Positions 9,812 to 18,951 of a stretch of DNA of 64,000 bases are shown here, in pieces. Under the pieces are notes generated by a model. It did not search any database and had not been told where the DNA came from. It was given only the letters and a program-made list of their open reading frames with translations. The stretch is from contig CANJRG010000001.1 in NCBI GenBank assembly GCA_947476745.1, positions 1-64,000 on the forward strand, given 5' to 3'. The position numbers were made by a program, and so were the translations under genes. The first letter of the stretch is position 1. Each line of letters begins with the position of its first letter. The DNA comes from Acidimicrobiia bacterium (GTDB lineage: Bacteria; Actinomycetota; Acidimicrobiia; Acidimicrobiales; CAIXPF01).

Positions 9812-10989
9812 CCCGTGGCGGTCGGGGTCGCACCGGCGAGACGCGACGGCCCCGGGTGGTCCTCGACCTGACGCCGTTGCTGGGCCGACCGACCGGTATC
9901 GGGGTCTTCACCAGGCAACTCCTCAACGGTCTCGCCCGGCGCGACGACCTCGACGTGGTGGGCTATGCCGCCACCTGGCGGGGTCGTGGTCAGCTCCGGG
10001 CACTGGCTCCGCCGACGGTGCAGGTGGTCGACCGGCCGCTACCGGCCAGACCGATGCGGGCGCTGTGGAGCCGGGGGCCGTTCCCCCCGTTGGAATGGCT
10101 GACCGGTTCGTTCGACCTCGTGCACGGAACGAACTTCCTGGTGCCGCCCACCCGACGCGCCGCCCGGCTGGTCACCGTCCACGACCTGACCCCGGTTCGC
10201 TACCCCGAGCTGTGCTCGGCGGACACCCTGGCCTACCCGGCGCTCATCGAACGGGCCTGGCGAGCCGGCGCCTGGATCCACACCGACAGTGCGTACGTCG
10301 CCGATGAAGTGCGGCAGTGGCTGCGGGTCGGCGACGCCGACGCCCACCGGGTCGTGCCGATCCACCTCGGCGTGGACCCGCCGACCAGCGGCGACCCCGA
10401 GGCCGGCCGGCAGCTGGCCGGCTCGTCGCGTTACGTGCTCGCTCTCGGCACCATCGAACCACGCAAGGGCCTGCCCGACCTGGTCCGGGCCTTCGACGCG
10501 GTGGCCGCCCTCGACGATGACGACCGCCCGCCGGGCGGGCAGGTCCGCCTGGTGGTGGCCGGCCCCGACGGTTGGGGCACCGAGGCCTTCGACCGGGCGG
10601 TCGCAGCGTGCCGGCACCGTGACCGGGTGGTGCGCGTCGGCTGGGTCGACGACCGCAGCCGCGCCGATCTGTTGGCCGGTGCTGCGGTGCTGGCCTATCC
10701 GAGCCTCTACGAGGGGTTCGGGCTGCCGCCGCTCGAGGCGATGAGCGTCGGTGTGCCGGTGGTGTGCAGCGATGCCGGGCCCCTGCCCGAGGTCGCCGGA
10801 GCAGCGGCCCGGCTCGTCGTGGCGGGCGACCCCGATTCGCTCGCCGCCGGCCTGGCCGAGGTGCTCGACGACGACACCGGACGGCAGGCCAGAGTCGAAG
10901 CGGGCCGTCGGCACGCCGCCGGCTACCGCTGGGAAGACTGCGTGACGGCGATGGCTGCGCTCTACCGGCAGATCCTGGCCGTAGGCTGA
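9808..10989 (+). CDS. GT4 family glycosyltransferase
   Basis: 393 residues with the two-domain GT-B fold of retaining GT4 enzymes. The N-terminal domain has RPTGIGVFTRQLLNGL and VHGTNFLVPP. The C-terminal domain has LGTIEPRKGLPDLVRAF and the nucleotide-sugar site EGFGLPPLEAM (E-x7-E). It resembles mannosyl- and rhamnosyltransferases of surface polysaccharide pathways, but donor and acceptor cannot be read from sequence. It starts with GTG overlapping the preceding small ORF by 4 nt. The following RMD-type reductase and nearby gmd make GDP-6-deoxyhexose, a plausible donor (inference). Confidence 0.9.
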   Translation: MTRGGRGRTGETRRPRVVLDLTPLLGRPTGIGVFTRQLLNGLARRDDLDVVGYAATWRGRGQLRALAPPTVQVVDRPLPARPMRALWSRGPFPPLEWLTGSFDLVHGTNFLVPPTRRAARLVTVHDLTPVRYPELCSADTLAYPALIERAWRAGAWIHTDSAYVADEVRQWLRVGDADAHRVVPIHLGVDPPTSGDPEAGRQLAGSSRYVLALGTIEPRKGLPDLVRAFDAVAALDDDDRPPGGQVRLVVAGPDGWGTEAFDRAVAACRHRDRVVRVGWVDDRSRADLLAGAAVLAYPSLYEGFGLPPLEAMSVGVPVVCSDAGPLPEVAGAAARLVVAGDPDSLAAGLAEVLDDDTGRQARVEAGRRHAAGYRWEDCVTAMAALYRQILAVG

Positions 10990-11052
10990 CGGGGTGGCGT
11001 GCCGCACCTCATCCGTTCTCCCGCCGCCCCAAGCCGTTGCGACGGTCCGGCG

Positions 11053-11958
11053 ATGAGAGCGCTCATCACCGGCGGCATCGGGTTCGCCGGCACCCACCTG
11101 GCCCGTCATCTCGAGGCGAGCGGTGACGAAGTCGTCCTCACCGACCGACTCATCGGTGGGCCCGACCTGCTCGATGCCGAGGGCTGGATCCGGCTGCTGG
11201 CCGACGTCCGGCCCGACGCCGTGTACCACCTGGCGGCCCAGCCAAGCGTGGCGGCGTCGTGGGAGAACCCGGCGCTCACCCTGCGAGTCAACACCGAGGG
11301 CACGTTGCACGTCCTGTTGGCCTGCCGCGACGCCGGCGTCGGCCGGGTGCTGATGGTCTCGAGCTCCGACGTGTACGGCGGAACCGCCGCCACCGATCGC
11401 CTCCTGACCGAGTCCGAACCCCTGCGACCGGTGACCCCGTATGCGGCGTCCAAGGCCGCGGCCGAGCAGTTCGCGCTCCAGGCGTGGCTGGGTTGGGGCC
11501 TCGAGGTGGTCCGGGTCCGCCCGTTCAACCACATCGGCCCGGGCCAGGACGACCGTTTCGTCGCCGGGGCGCTGGCCGCTCGCATCGCCACAGCCGAGCG
11601 TGGCAACGGCGAGGTGACCGTCGGCAACCTCAGCGCCCGGCGCGACTTCACCGACGTGCGCGACGTGGTGCGGGCCTACCGGGACGCGGTGGTGCAGGGC
11701 GAGCCCGGCGAGGTGTATCACGTGTGCTCCGGCCGCCCGGTGGCCATCGCCACCCTGGCCGACACGATGGTGGCCCTCGCCGATCGCCCGGTTCGCCTGG
11801 TGACCGACCCGGCGCTGTTCCGACCGGTCGACGTGCCGGTGCTGGTCGGCGATGCCGGCCGCCTGCATGCGGCGACGGGCTGGTCGCCCATCATCCCCCT
11901 CGAACAGACCCTGCACGAACTGCTCGACGACCACCGAGCACGACGCGACCGGGGCTGA
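11053..11958 (+). CDS. NAD-dependent SDR, probable GDP-4-keto-6-deoxymannose reductase (RMD type)
   Basis: 301 residues, extended short-chain dehydrogenase. The Rossmann motif is TGGIGFAG (residues 5-12), the catalytic Ser lies in SSSDVYG near 101, and the catalytic pair is Y129-AAS-K133. The PFNHIGPGQ and RRDFTDVRDVV segments are characteristic of RMD and related GDP-sugar reductases. With gmd 1.6 kb downstream it would complete synthesis of GDP-D-rhamnose (or a related GDP-6-deoxyhexose) from GDP-mannose. ATG 11053 is chosen because the Rossmann strand begins there; the upstream extension in the same frame is low-complexity. Confidence 0.8.
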   Translation: MRALITGGIGFAGTHLARHLEASGDEVVLTDRLIGGPDLLDAEGWIRLLADVRPDAVYHLAAQPSVAASWENPALTLRVNTEGTLHVLLACRDAGVGRVLMVSSSDVYGGTAATDRLLTESEPLRPVTPYAASKAAAEQFALQAWLGWGLEVVRVRPFNHIGPGQDDRFVAGALAARIATAERGNGEVTVGNLSARRDFTDVRDVVRAYRDAVVQGEPGEVYHVCSGRPVAIATLADTMVALADRPVRLVTDPALFRPVDVPVLVGDAGRLHAATGWSPIIPLEQTLHELLDDHRARRDRG

Positions 11959-12006
11959 CCGCCCGCGCCTGGCCATCGGCGCTGCTCTCAGCGATCACCA
12001 CGGCCC

Positions 12007-12573
12007 TCAGCGATCGGTGCGGTCGGCGGGATCGCCCGGGTCCGGCCCGCCGGGGACCGGGGTGCTGGTTTCCGGCCTGCGGGGGAGGGACCCTCCGGCA
12101 TGCCGCGTGGATCGGTGCTGGGCCACGCCCCGGGACGCCTCGGTCAGGCGCTCTCGTTCCGCACGGTCCGCCACCCGGCCGGCCAGTTCGGTGAGCCGAT
12201 CGGCCCACCGCTGCAGCGTGTCGGCGCGCAGGCGGGCCGCCGCCGCGGGCTCCAGCAGGGCAGCCACCGTATCGAGCCAATCCAGGTCGTTGGCCAGCAG
12301 GGCCAGCTGCAGATCGACCTCGGTGTGCCGGGCGGCCACGAGGGGCAACCGCTCGGACTTCGCCTCGGGGTAGTCGGTCCCGCCGACCAGCTCGTGCGGC
12401 TCGAAGCCGAAGCTGGCCGCCAGCAGGACCACCGTGCGCTCGTTGGCGACCGACATGCCCGCCTCGAGGTGGGACAACGCCACCCGGGACACCCCGATGC
12501 GTTCGGCGAGCCGAGCCTGGGTCCAGCCCAGCGTGGCGCGCTCCTTGGCGATTCGTCGGCCGAGCGCTTCCAC
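12007..12573 (-). CDS. XRE-family helix-turn-helix regulator
   Basis: About 188 residues from GTG 12573. The N-terminal third is a Cro/C1-type HTH (LGRRIAKERATLGWTQARLAERIGVSRVALSHLEAG), followed by a helical domain and a Pro/Arg-rich C-terminal tail of low complexity. Target genes are unknown. It lies divergent from gmd, with the two starts about 130 bp apart, so gmd or the regulator itself are the obvious candidates. The open frame extends to a TTG at 12657, but that extra stretch has AT-rich codons unlike the rest and runs into the gmd promoter region. Confidence 0.8.
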   Translation of the reverse strand: MEALGRRIAKERATLGWTQARLAERIGVSRVALSHLEAGMSVANERTVVLLAASFGFEPHELVGGTDYPEAKSERLPLVAARHTEVDLQLALLANDLDWLDTVAALLEPAAAARLRADTLQRWADRLTELAGRVADRAERERLTEASRGVAQHRSTRHAGGSLPRRPETSTPVPGGPDPGDPADRTDR

Positions 12574-12611
12574 CCTTCCAGGGTGCCACCTTGCTGCCCG
12601 GCGAACGATGA

Positions 12612-13700
<1,089 letters not shown>

Positions 13701-13713
13701 GGCGGGGTCGCGG

Positions 13714-13731
13714 GCCGAGCCGCCGCTCGGC
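13714..13731. terminator. Hairpin between gmd and the convergent membrane gene
   Basis: GCCGAGC / GCTCGGC, a 7-bp perfect stem with a CGCC loop, just after the gmd stop. Confidence 0.45.
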
Positions 13732-13774
13732 GCGAGGCGAACGGACCGGGGTGGATGCCCCGACGTGAGCCGGG

Positions 13775-14188
13775 TCAGGAACCGGGCTTGAACACCATCA
13801 GGGCGACGGTCGCCACCATGAGCAGGTGACTGCTGCCGAGCCCGGCCATCAGCTTGGACCGGGCGGCCTCTCCGCTGGACTTCATCGCCGGCACGATGAC
13901 CGCGAACGCCACCGCCACCATCGCCAGCCACGCCAGCAGCGACAGCATGATCCAGGGGTCGCTCATGGCGATCTTGTCCTCGCCCGACCCCGACGAGCCC
14001 ACGACGCCCATGCCGAACACCCAGGTGAGGATGAGCGCGGGAAGGCTGACCCGCAGGTAGATCCGCGCCGCTCCCGCCGGGTCGCTGGCGTAGAGCCGGC
14101 CCATCACCAACAGCGGGCCGAAGGCAGCCACCACCGCGACGAGATGCAGGAACAGGGTGATGTTGTATCCAACGGAAGCTGAGAGCAC
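13775..14188 (-). CDS. Four-helix integral membrane protein, DUF2269-like
   Basis: 137 residues with four predicted membrane segments, at about 7-29, 45-65, 78-100 and 115-133. The opening (SVGYNITLFLHLVAVVAAFGPLLVMG), with a conserved-looking His in the first helix, resembles the DUF2269 family of small integral membrane proteins of unknown function. The GTG start at 14188 is fixed by TAGCGT 6 nt upstream. No partner gene is obvious. Confidence 0.7.
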   Translation of the reverse strand: MLSASVGYNITLFLHLVAVVAAFGPLLVMGRLYASDPAGAARIYLRVSLPALILTWVFGMGVVGSSGSGEDKIAMSDPWIMLSLLAWLAMVAVAFAVIVPAMKSSGEAARSKLMAGLGSSHLLMVATVALMVFKPGS

Positions 14189-14194
14189 GCCCCG

Positions 14195-14200
14195 ACGCTA
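14195..14200 (-). promoter_or_regulatory. Leaderless -10 element of the DUF2269-like gene
   Basis: TAGCGT on the minus strand, 6 nt before the GTG at 14188. Confidence 0.55.
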
Positions 14201-14232
14201 GCGACGCCGGGCACCGGGCCGGTGTACCTCCA

Positions 14233-15162
14233 TCAGCCGACCCCACCGTCGTACGCCCGGCGCCGGGCGTACGACGAGCGGATCCGGTCGAGATGGCGCA
14301 TCGCGTCGCGGGTGAGCGGATGCGCCCGACCGAGCGCCGCCTCGGTGGCCTGCAGCGCCGCGACGCCGCGCGCTTCGATCGCGGCGAGGACGGCAGCGTC
14401 GAGCTGCCGGTGGGCGTCCGCGAGCTGCGCCACCGCCCCGACCACCCGTTCGTCGCCGGACCCGAAACGGGCGGCGCGGTCACGAAGCACCACCTCGGCC
14501 AGCCTTGCTGCGTGCTCGGCGCAACCGCTGCGCAGCAAGGCGGCCACGACCGCGCCGGGCAGCATGTCGCGCTCGATGCCCGCATCGGGGCCGGGATCGG
14601 GGCCGGCCGCGTCGCCCGTGACCGCAAAGCGCCCGAGCTCGTCGTCGGGCAGGGTGGCGACGGCATCGAGCAGTCCGGCCCGGTCGTCGGGTCCCGCCGC
14701 CGGGAGCGCTGCCACCAGCCGAGCACCGATTCGTTCGGCCTCGGCCGACCCGGAAGGACCGCTCGATCCGTCGGGAGTGCCCGACGCACTCGGTCCGGCC
14801 GTGCCCCACGGTTGACCGGTTCCACCCGGCGAACCCGGCGAACCCGGACCGCGGGACCTCGCCGGCTCTGCCTGACCGCTCGGTCCGACCGGGTCACGCA
14901 CCCCGGCCGGGCCCACCGGGCCGTGCAACCACGCCGAGCCGGCCGGCGCGGCGGGAACCGGGCCACCAAGCCCTTTGCCCTGCGGCATCAAGGCCTCGAC
15001 CAGTGCCACGCCCGGCTGGACGGGCAAGCGCGACTCGATCGGCCGGGCGAGATACGGCAGACGGACCCGGCCCGGCAGCGAGGCTGCGGGGTCGGTCAGC
15101 GGCGCATCGTCGTCGGCGGCTCGGGTCGGTCCCTCACCCGGCGCGTCCGGCAGATCGGTCAT
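14233..15162 (-). CDS. Hypothetical protein with a Gly/Pro-rich central region
   Basis: About 309 residues, not recognised. Residues 30-60 contain a short conserved-looking block (GRVRLPYLARPIESRLP). The middle third is Gly/Pro/Ser-rich and collagen-like (RSRGPGSPGSPGGTG). The C-terminal half is alanine-rich alpha-helix (AERIGARLVAAL to DAMRHLDRIRSS) and may form a helical bundle. There is no signal peptide. ATG 15162 has a good Shine-Dalgarno (AGGGAG), making it one of the clearly leadered genes here. Confidence 0.6.
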   Translation of the reverse strand: MTDLPDAPGEGPTRAADDDAPLTDPAASLPGRVRLPYLARPIESRLPVQPGVALVEALMPQGKGLGGPVPAAPAGSAWLHGPVGPAGVRDPVGPSGQAEPARSRGPGSPGSPGGTGQPWGTAGPSASGTPDGSSGPSGSAEAERIGARLVAALPAAGPDDRAGLLDAVATLPDDELGRFAVTGDAAGPDPGPDAGIERDMLPGAVVAALLRSGCAEHAARLAEVVLRDRAARFGSGDERVVGAVAQLADAHRQLDAAVLAAIEARGVAALQATEAALGRAHPLTRDAMRHLDRIRSSYARRRAYDGGVG

Positions 15163-15225
15163 GGGTCTCCCTGATGACAAGGGATCGCAGTCTCCCGGCT
15201 GTGATCCGCCGGGGCAAGCGCTTGT

Positions 15226-16446
15226 TCAGAACTGGCGGGCGTCGGTCGGCAGGCCGAGACGCATGCGGCCGAGGGGCTCGAGGGTGCGCGGCGCCACCAT
15301 CCCGTGCTGGGTCGCCACGTGGACGTCGCGGAAGCATCGCTGCAACGCGCTGTCGTCCCAGATCGCCGAGCCACCGGCGGCGTGGTAACAGCGATCGACG
15401 GCGACCGCCGACTGCTGCATGGCGTGGATCGAGGCGAGGCGCATCCGGCGTCGTTGCTCGGCCGTGGGCTCATCACCCCGGACGGCCTGATCCCAGGCCT
15501 GACCGGCCAGCTCGCGCAGGTAGCTCCCGGCCGCACCCAACTCGGCCTCGGTGGTAGCCACCTCGGCCTGGACCGCGCTGCGTTCGGCCAGGGTCCGGCT
15601 GGACAGAGCGGGCTTCTTCGTGGCGGCCAGCGCCACGAACTCGTCGAGGGCCCGGCGGGCCAGCCCCAACCCGACGCAGGCCGTGCCGAGGGCGAGCACG
15701 GCGGTGAAGGGCAGCCGGTACAGCGGCCCGTCGCAGACCGGGGTGGCCCGCAGGAACTCCCCCCAGCGTCCTTCGGGGACGAACACCTCGGTCACCTGGT
15801 AGTCGTTGCTGGCCGTGCCCCGCAGCCCGCTGGTGTGCCAGATGTCGACGATCTCGACGTCTTTGCGCTCGAAGAACACGTACGGCGTGCGCAACCCGTC
15901 GGCCCGCGGCGCAGGCTGTCCGGCGTCGTCCACCACCATCACGCCGCCACCGATCCAGTTGCAGTGGTCGGTCCCCGACCCCCACGGCCAACGGCCGCTG
16001 ACCAGCAGGCCTCCACCGGGCTGAGGCCGGGCCGTGCCCTGCGGCATGGCATATCCGCCGACCACGGTGACCGGGTTTCCGTAGATCTCCTGGGCCCAGT
16101 ACGGGTCGAGGAAGCCCGACAGCAACGAGGACGTCGAGCCGATCATCACGCACCAACCGGTAGACCCGTCGTGGTAGGTCATCGACTCGATGTCCCGCAT
16201 GACCTCGATCAGGGTGTGCTCGCTGCCGCCGTAGCGTTTGGGCACCCAGCGGCGGAACACCCCCGTGGCGACGAGGTCGCGGACCAGGTCCCCGGGCAGG
16301 TGACGGCCCTGTTCGATCTCGAGGGCCCGGCGCGCGGCGCGCCGCCCGACCTCCTCCAACGCAGGGTCGGCCGGACCGAATCCGGACACCGACACCGGCA
16401 GCGACACCGGAGCCCCGGTGGCTGCGCGCTCGTTCACCATGGCCAT
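15226..16446 (-). CDS. Acyl-CoA dehydrogenase-fold flavoprotein (HsaA/DszC-like group)
   Basis: 406 residues with the acyl-CoA dehydrogenase fold. The N-terminal helical domain includes RRWVPKRYGGSE, the middle beta domain includes SGRWPWGSGTDHCNW, and the C-terminal helical domain ends with FRDVHVATQHGM. The pattern is that of the acyl-CoA dehydrogenase type-2 group, which includes flavin-dependent monooxygenases such as HsaA, rather than a classical beta-oxidation enzyme with a catalytic Glu. The substrate is unknown. ATG 16446 is placed by TACACT 7 nt upstream. It is divergent from a TetR regulator, which probably controls it (inference). Confidence 0.82.
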   Translation of the reverse strand: MAMVNERAATGAPVSLPVSVSGFGPADPALEEVGRRAARRALEIEQGRHLPGDLVRDLVATGVFRRWVPKRYGGSEHTLIEVMRDIESMTYHDGSTGWCVMIGSTSSLLSGFLDPYWAQEIYGNPVTVVGGYAMPQGTARPQPGGGLLVSGRWPWGSGTDHCNWIGGGVMVVDDAGQPAPRADGLRTPYVFFERKDVEIVDIWHTSGLRGTASNDYQVTEVFVPEGRWGEFLRATPVCDGPLYRLPFTAVLALGTACVGLGLARRALDEFVALAATKKPALSSRTLAERSAVQAEVATTEAELGAAGSYLRELAGQAWDQAVRGDEPTAEQRRRMRLASIHAMQQSAVAVDRCYHAAGGSAIWDDSALQRCFRDVHVATQHGMVAPRTLEPLGRMRLGLPTDARQF

Positions 16447-16453
16447 GGACCGC

Positions 16454-16459
16454 AGTGTA
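16454..16459 (-). promoter_or_regulatory. Leaderless -10 element of the acyl-CoA dehydrogenase-like gene
   Basis: TACACT on the minus strand, 7 nt before ATG 16446. The divergent tetR-type -10 lies 67 bp away, leaving an AT-richer 16460-16526 spacer that could hold an operator. Confidence 0.55.
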
Positions 16460-16526
16460 ACGAAACTGGAGTAGCTCTCAGATTTTGGAGCAAGTTCCCC
16501 TGGTTCGACTCCAGCAGCAACGGGCC

Positions 16527-16532
16527 TAGCAT
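16527..16532 (+). promoter_or_regulatory. Leaderless -10 element of the TetR-type gene
   Basis: TAGCAT, 8 nt before the GTG at 16541. Confidence 0.55.
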
Positions 16533-16540
16533 CGAACCCC

Positions 16541-17170
16541 GTGCCCCCTTCATCTGCCCGGCTCGAACCCGCCGGCCCTCCTGCCCGGATCCCCAAGGCC
16601 GAGCGCACCCGCGCCACCCTGGCCCGGGCGACCCGGGCCGAGCTCGCGGCGCACGCCTCCTTCACCGCCGAACGGGTCGCCCTGCGGGCCGGCACCTCGG
16701 CGGCGACGTTCTACGCCCACTTCCCGACCAAGGACGACGCCCTCACCGCGTCGTTCGCCCTGGTGCTCGACGACCTGGTGCACCGTACCAACGCGGTGCT
16801 GCACATCGAGCGCCTGCTCGACAACGGGCTCGAGGCCACCTGCGCGGCCCTGGTCGCCGAGTTGATCTCGACCTTCGCCGCCGATGCCCTGGTGTTCCGC
16901 GCCGCCCTGGCCCGGCTGCAGGACTGCCGGGCGCTGCGCGAGCTGTACCGCCGCAGCGAAGCCGCCTCGCTGGCCCACCTCGGAACCTTCGTGGCACGCG
17001 GCCAAGCTGCCGGCCTCGTCGCCGACGGCCCACCGGTCCTGCTCGCCGAGCTGGTGCTGGTGCTGTGCCAGGGGGTCAACAACCCGCGGCTGCTGAGCGA
17101 GCAGGCCAACCGGGCCCTCGCCGAGGGCTGGACCTCAGCCCTGGTCGGCGCCTTGGCCCCGCCCCGCTGA
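16541..17170 (+). CDS. TetR/AcrR-family transcriptional regulator
   Basis: 209 residues. The N-terminal HTH region (about 25-70) includes FTAERVALRAGTSAATFYAHFPTKDDAL, the standard TetR recognition-helix pattern with the YxHFxxK signature. The remainder is a helical ligand-binding domain with no assignable ligand. The GTG at 16541 follows a leaderless -10. Divergence from the flavoprotein gene suggests local control, possibly in response to a lipid or aromatic ligand (inference). It does not overlap cofD, which has its own promoter. Confidence 0.9.
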   Translation: MPPSSARLEPAGPPARIPKAERTRATLARATRAELAAHASFTAERVALRAGTSAATFYAHFPTKDDALTASFALVLDDLVHRTNAVLHIERLLDNGLEATCAALVAELISTFAADALVFRAALARLQDCRALRELYRRSEAASLAHLGTFVARGQAAGLVADGPPVLLAELVLVLCQGVNNPRLLSEQANRALAEGWTSALVGALAPPR

Positions 17171-17258
17171 CCACGGCCGGGCGGCACGAACCCGCGGGCG
17201 ACCGGGCCGGCCGGCGCCGGGCGACCGGTGCCGGGGCGACCGCGGGGCCACGGACGGC

Positions 17259-17264
17259 TAACGT
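17259..17264 (+). promoter_or_regulatory. Leaderless -10 element of cofD
   Basis: TAACGT, 8 nt before the GTG at 17273; decides the cofD start over longer in-frame candidates. Confidence 0.55.
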
Positions 17265-17272
17265 CGGCCGCT

Positions 17273-18199
17273 GTGATCTGTGTCCTCGCCGGTGGTGTCG
17301 GAGCAGCCAGGATGCTGGCCGGGTTGCAGCAGGTGGTGGACCCTGCCGAGCTGACCGCGGTGGTCAACGTCGGCGACGACACCGTGCTGCACGGGCTGCA
17401 CATCAGCCCCGACCTCGATACGTGCACCTACACGCTGGCCGGTGCCATCAACCCCGAGACCGGCTGGGGCCTGGTCGGCGAGAGCTGGCATGCCATGACG
17501 GCACTGGAGCGCTACGGCGGGTTGACCTGGTTCCGCCTCGGCGACAAGGACCTCGCCACCCACCTCTACCGCACCCATCGCCTGCGCGAGGGAGCCGCGC
17601 TGTCCACCATCACCGCGGAGATCACCCGCGGCTGGGACCTGGGCCTTCGGATGATTCCCGTCACTGACGACCCGCTGTCCACCGTCGTCACCCTCGCCGA
17701 GGGCGGCACCGTGTCCTTCCAGGACTACTTCGTGCGCCTTCAGCACGGCGTGCCGATCACCGGTGTCGCCTTCGCCGGCACCGAGGAGGCCCGGCCGGCT
17801 CCCGGGGTGATCGAGGCCATCGCCGACGCCACCACGGTGGTGATCGCTCCGTCGAACCCGATCGTGTCGATCGGGCCGCTGCTCGCCGTCCGCGGCGTGC
17901 GCGACGCCATCGCCGCCCGGCGCGACCGAACCGTCGCCGTGTCGCCCATCATCGGCGGGGCGGCTCTGAAGGGCCCGGCCGATCGTATGCTGCGCGAGCT
18001 CGGCCACGACGTCTCCGTCGTCGGTGTCGCCCGGCTCTACGCCGAGCTCGCCGCGGTACTGGTCATCGACGAGGTCGACGCCGCCCTGGCCGACGACGTG
18101 GCCGCCACGGGCATCCGCCCGGTCATCGCCCCCACCATCATGTCCACCCCCGAGCGCGCCGCCGCGCTCGGTCGCACGGTTCTGGAGTGCTTGTCATGA
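17273..18199 (+). CDS. cofD: 2-phospho-L-lactate transferase CofD/FbiA
   Basis: 308 residues. In F420 synthesis it transfers a phospholactyl or phosphoenolpyruvyl group to the deazaflavin Fo. The N-terminus MICVLAGGVGAARML is the CofD nucleotide-binding signature; NVGDDTVLHGLHISPDLDTC, WRTHRLREG-like and IAPSNPIVSIGP segments are also family hallmarks. The start is GTG 17273: translation begins right at the first strand, and TAACGT is correctly placed. The stop overlaps the cofE start by 4 nt (ATGA), so the two F420 genes form a coupled operon. Confidence 0.95.
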   Translation: MICVLAGGVGAARMLAGLQQVVDPAELTAVVNVGDDTVLHGLHISPDLDTCTYTLAGAINPETGWGLVGESWHAMTALERYGGLTWFRLGDKDLATHLYRTHRLREGAALSTITAEITRGWDLGLRMIPVTDDPLSTVVTLAEGGTVSFQDYFVRLQHGVPITGVAFAGTEEARPAPGVIEAIADATTVVIAPSNPIVSIGPLLAVRGVRDAIAARRDRTVAVSPIIGGAALKGPADRMLRELGHDVSVVGVARLYAELAAVLVIDEVDAALADDVAATGIRPVIAPTIMSTPERAAALGRTVLECLS

Positions 18200-18906
18200 G
18201 GCTCGACATCTTCCCCATCGAGACCGTGCCCGAGGTGAGGTCCGGCGACGACCTCGCCGGGTTCATCGCCGAGGCCGCGGCCCGTGAAGGCAACCCCCTG
18301 CTCGACGGCGATGTCGTGGTGGTCACCCAGAAGGTGATCTCCAAGGCCGAGAACATGCTCGTGGCCATCGACCCCGACGATCCGCTGTCGCACAAGCCGC
18401 TGGTCGAGCAGGAATCGGTGCGGATCCTGCGCCGCCGCGGCGAGCTGATCGTGTCGGAGACCAAGCACGGCTTCGTCTGTGCCAACGCCGGCATCGACCT
18501 GTCCAACATCGACCGTGGCTACGCCGCCCTGCTGCCCGAGGACTCCGACCGATCGGCCCGTCGCATCCGTGACGGCATCAAGTTCCGGCTCGGGGTGAAC
18601 GTCGCCGTCATCGTGTCGGACACCTTCGGACGGCCGTGGCGACGCGGGCTGACCGACGTGGCCATCGGCGTCGCCGGCATCGAGGCGGTCGTCGACCTCC
18701 GTGGGACCGAGGACGCCAAGGGCCGGGTGCTACAGGTGACCGAGGTGTGTGTCGCCGACGAACTGGCCGCGGCCGCCGAGATGGTCATGGGCAAGGCATC
18801 CGGGGTGGCTGCTGCAGTCGTGCGCGGGGTGAACCCGGCCTGGCTGGGCGAGGGCTCGGTACGTGACCAGGTGATCCGTCACCCCAGCGAGGACCTGTTC
18901 CGCTGA
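18196..18906 (+). CDS. cofE: Coenzyme F420:L-glutamate ligase CofE
   Basis: 236 residues. Adds glutamates to F420-0 using GTP. Visible hallmarks are LDGDVVVVTQKVISKAEN, ETKHGFVCANAGID and VIVSDTFGRPWRRGLTDVAIG. It is a single-domain enzyme; in mycobacteria FbiB carries an additional C-terminal nitroreductase-like domain that completes cofactor maturation, and no such domain is present here or in the neighbouring genes. Start ATG 18196 lies inside the cofD stop. Confidence 0.94.
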   Translation: MRLDIFPIETVPEVRSGDDLAGFIAEAAAREGNPLLDGDVVVVTQKVISKAENMLVAIDPDDPLSHKPLVEQESVRILRRRGELIVSETKHGFVCANAGIDLSNIDRGYAALLPEDSDRSARRIRDGIKFRLGVNVAVIVSDTFGRPWRRGLTDVAIGVAGIEAVVDLRGTEDAKGRVLQVTEVCVADELAAAAEMVMGKASGVAAAVVRGVNPAWLGEGSVRDQVIRHPSEDLFR

Positions 18907-18908
18907 CC

Positions 18909-18941
18909 CCGGCCGGCCCCGGTCCGAGCGGACCCGGCCGG
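18909..18941. terminator. Hairpin between cofE and galE
   Basis: GGTCC-GAGC-GGACC stem-loop nested inside CCGGCC / GGCCGG arms. It sits between the converging cofE and galE stops and could act in both directions. Confidence 0.5.
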
Positions 18942-18951
18942 TCCGGATCGC

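Noticed and set aside
10039-11976. 645-codon open frame on the minus strand
   Set aside because: It is antisense to a clear GT4 and an SDR gene, has His/Arg/Gly/Pro-rich composition typical of shadow frames in GC-rich DNA, and shows no domain.
16460-16526. TetR operator between the flavoprotein and TetR genes
   Set aside because: An AT-richer stretch with AACT...GCTC and GAGC...AGTT pieces exists, but the arms are unequal and no clean palindrome could be found.
15304-17667. 787-codon plus-strand open frame
   Set aside because: Runs antisense to the acyl-CoA dehydrogenase-like gene and out of frame through the TetR gene; codon pattern is that of a shadow.
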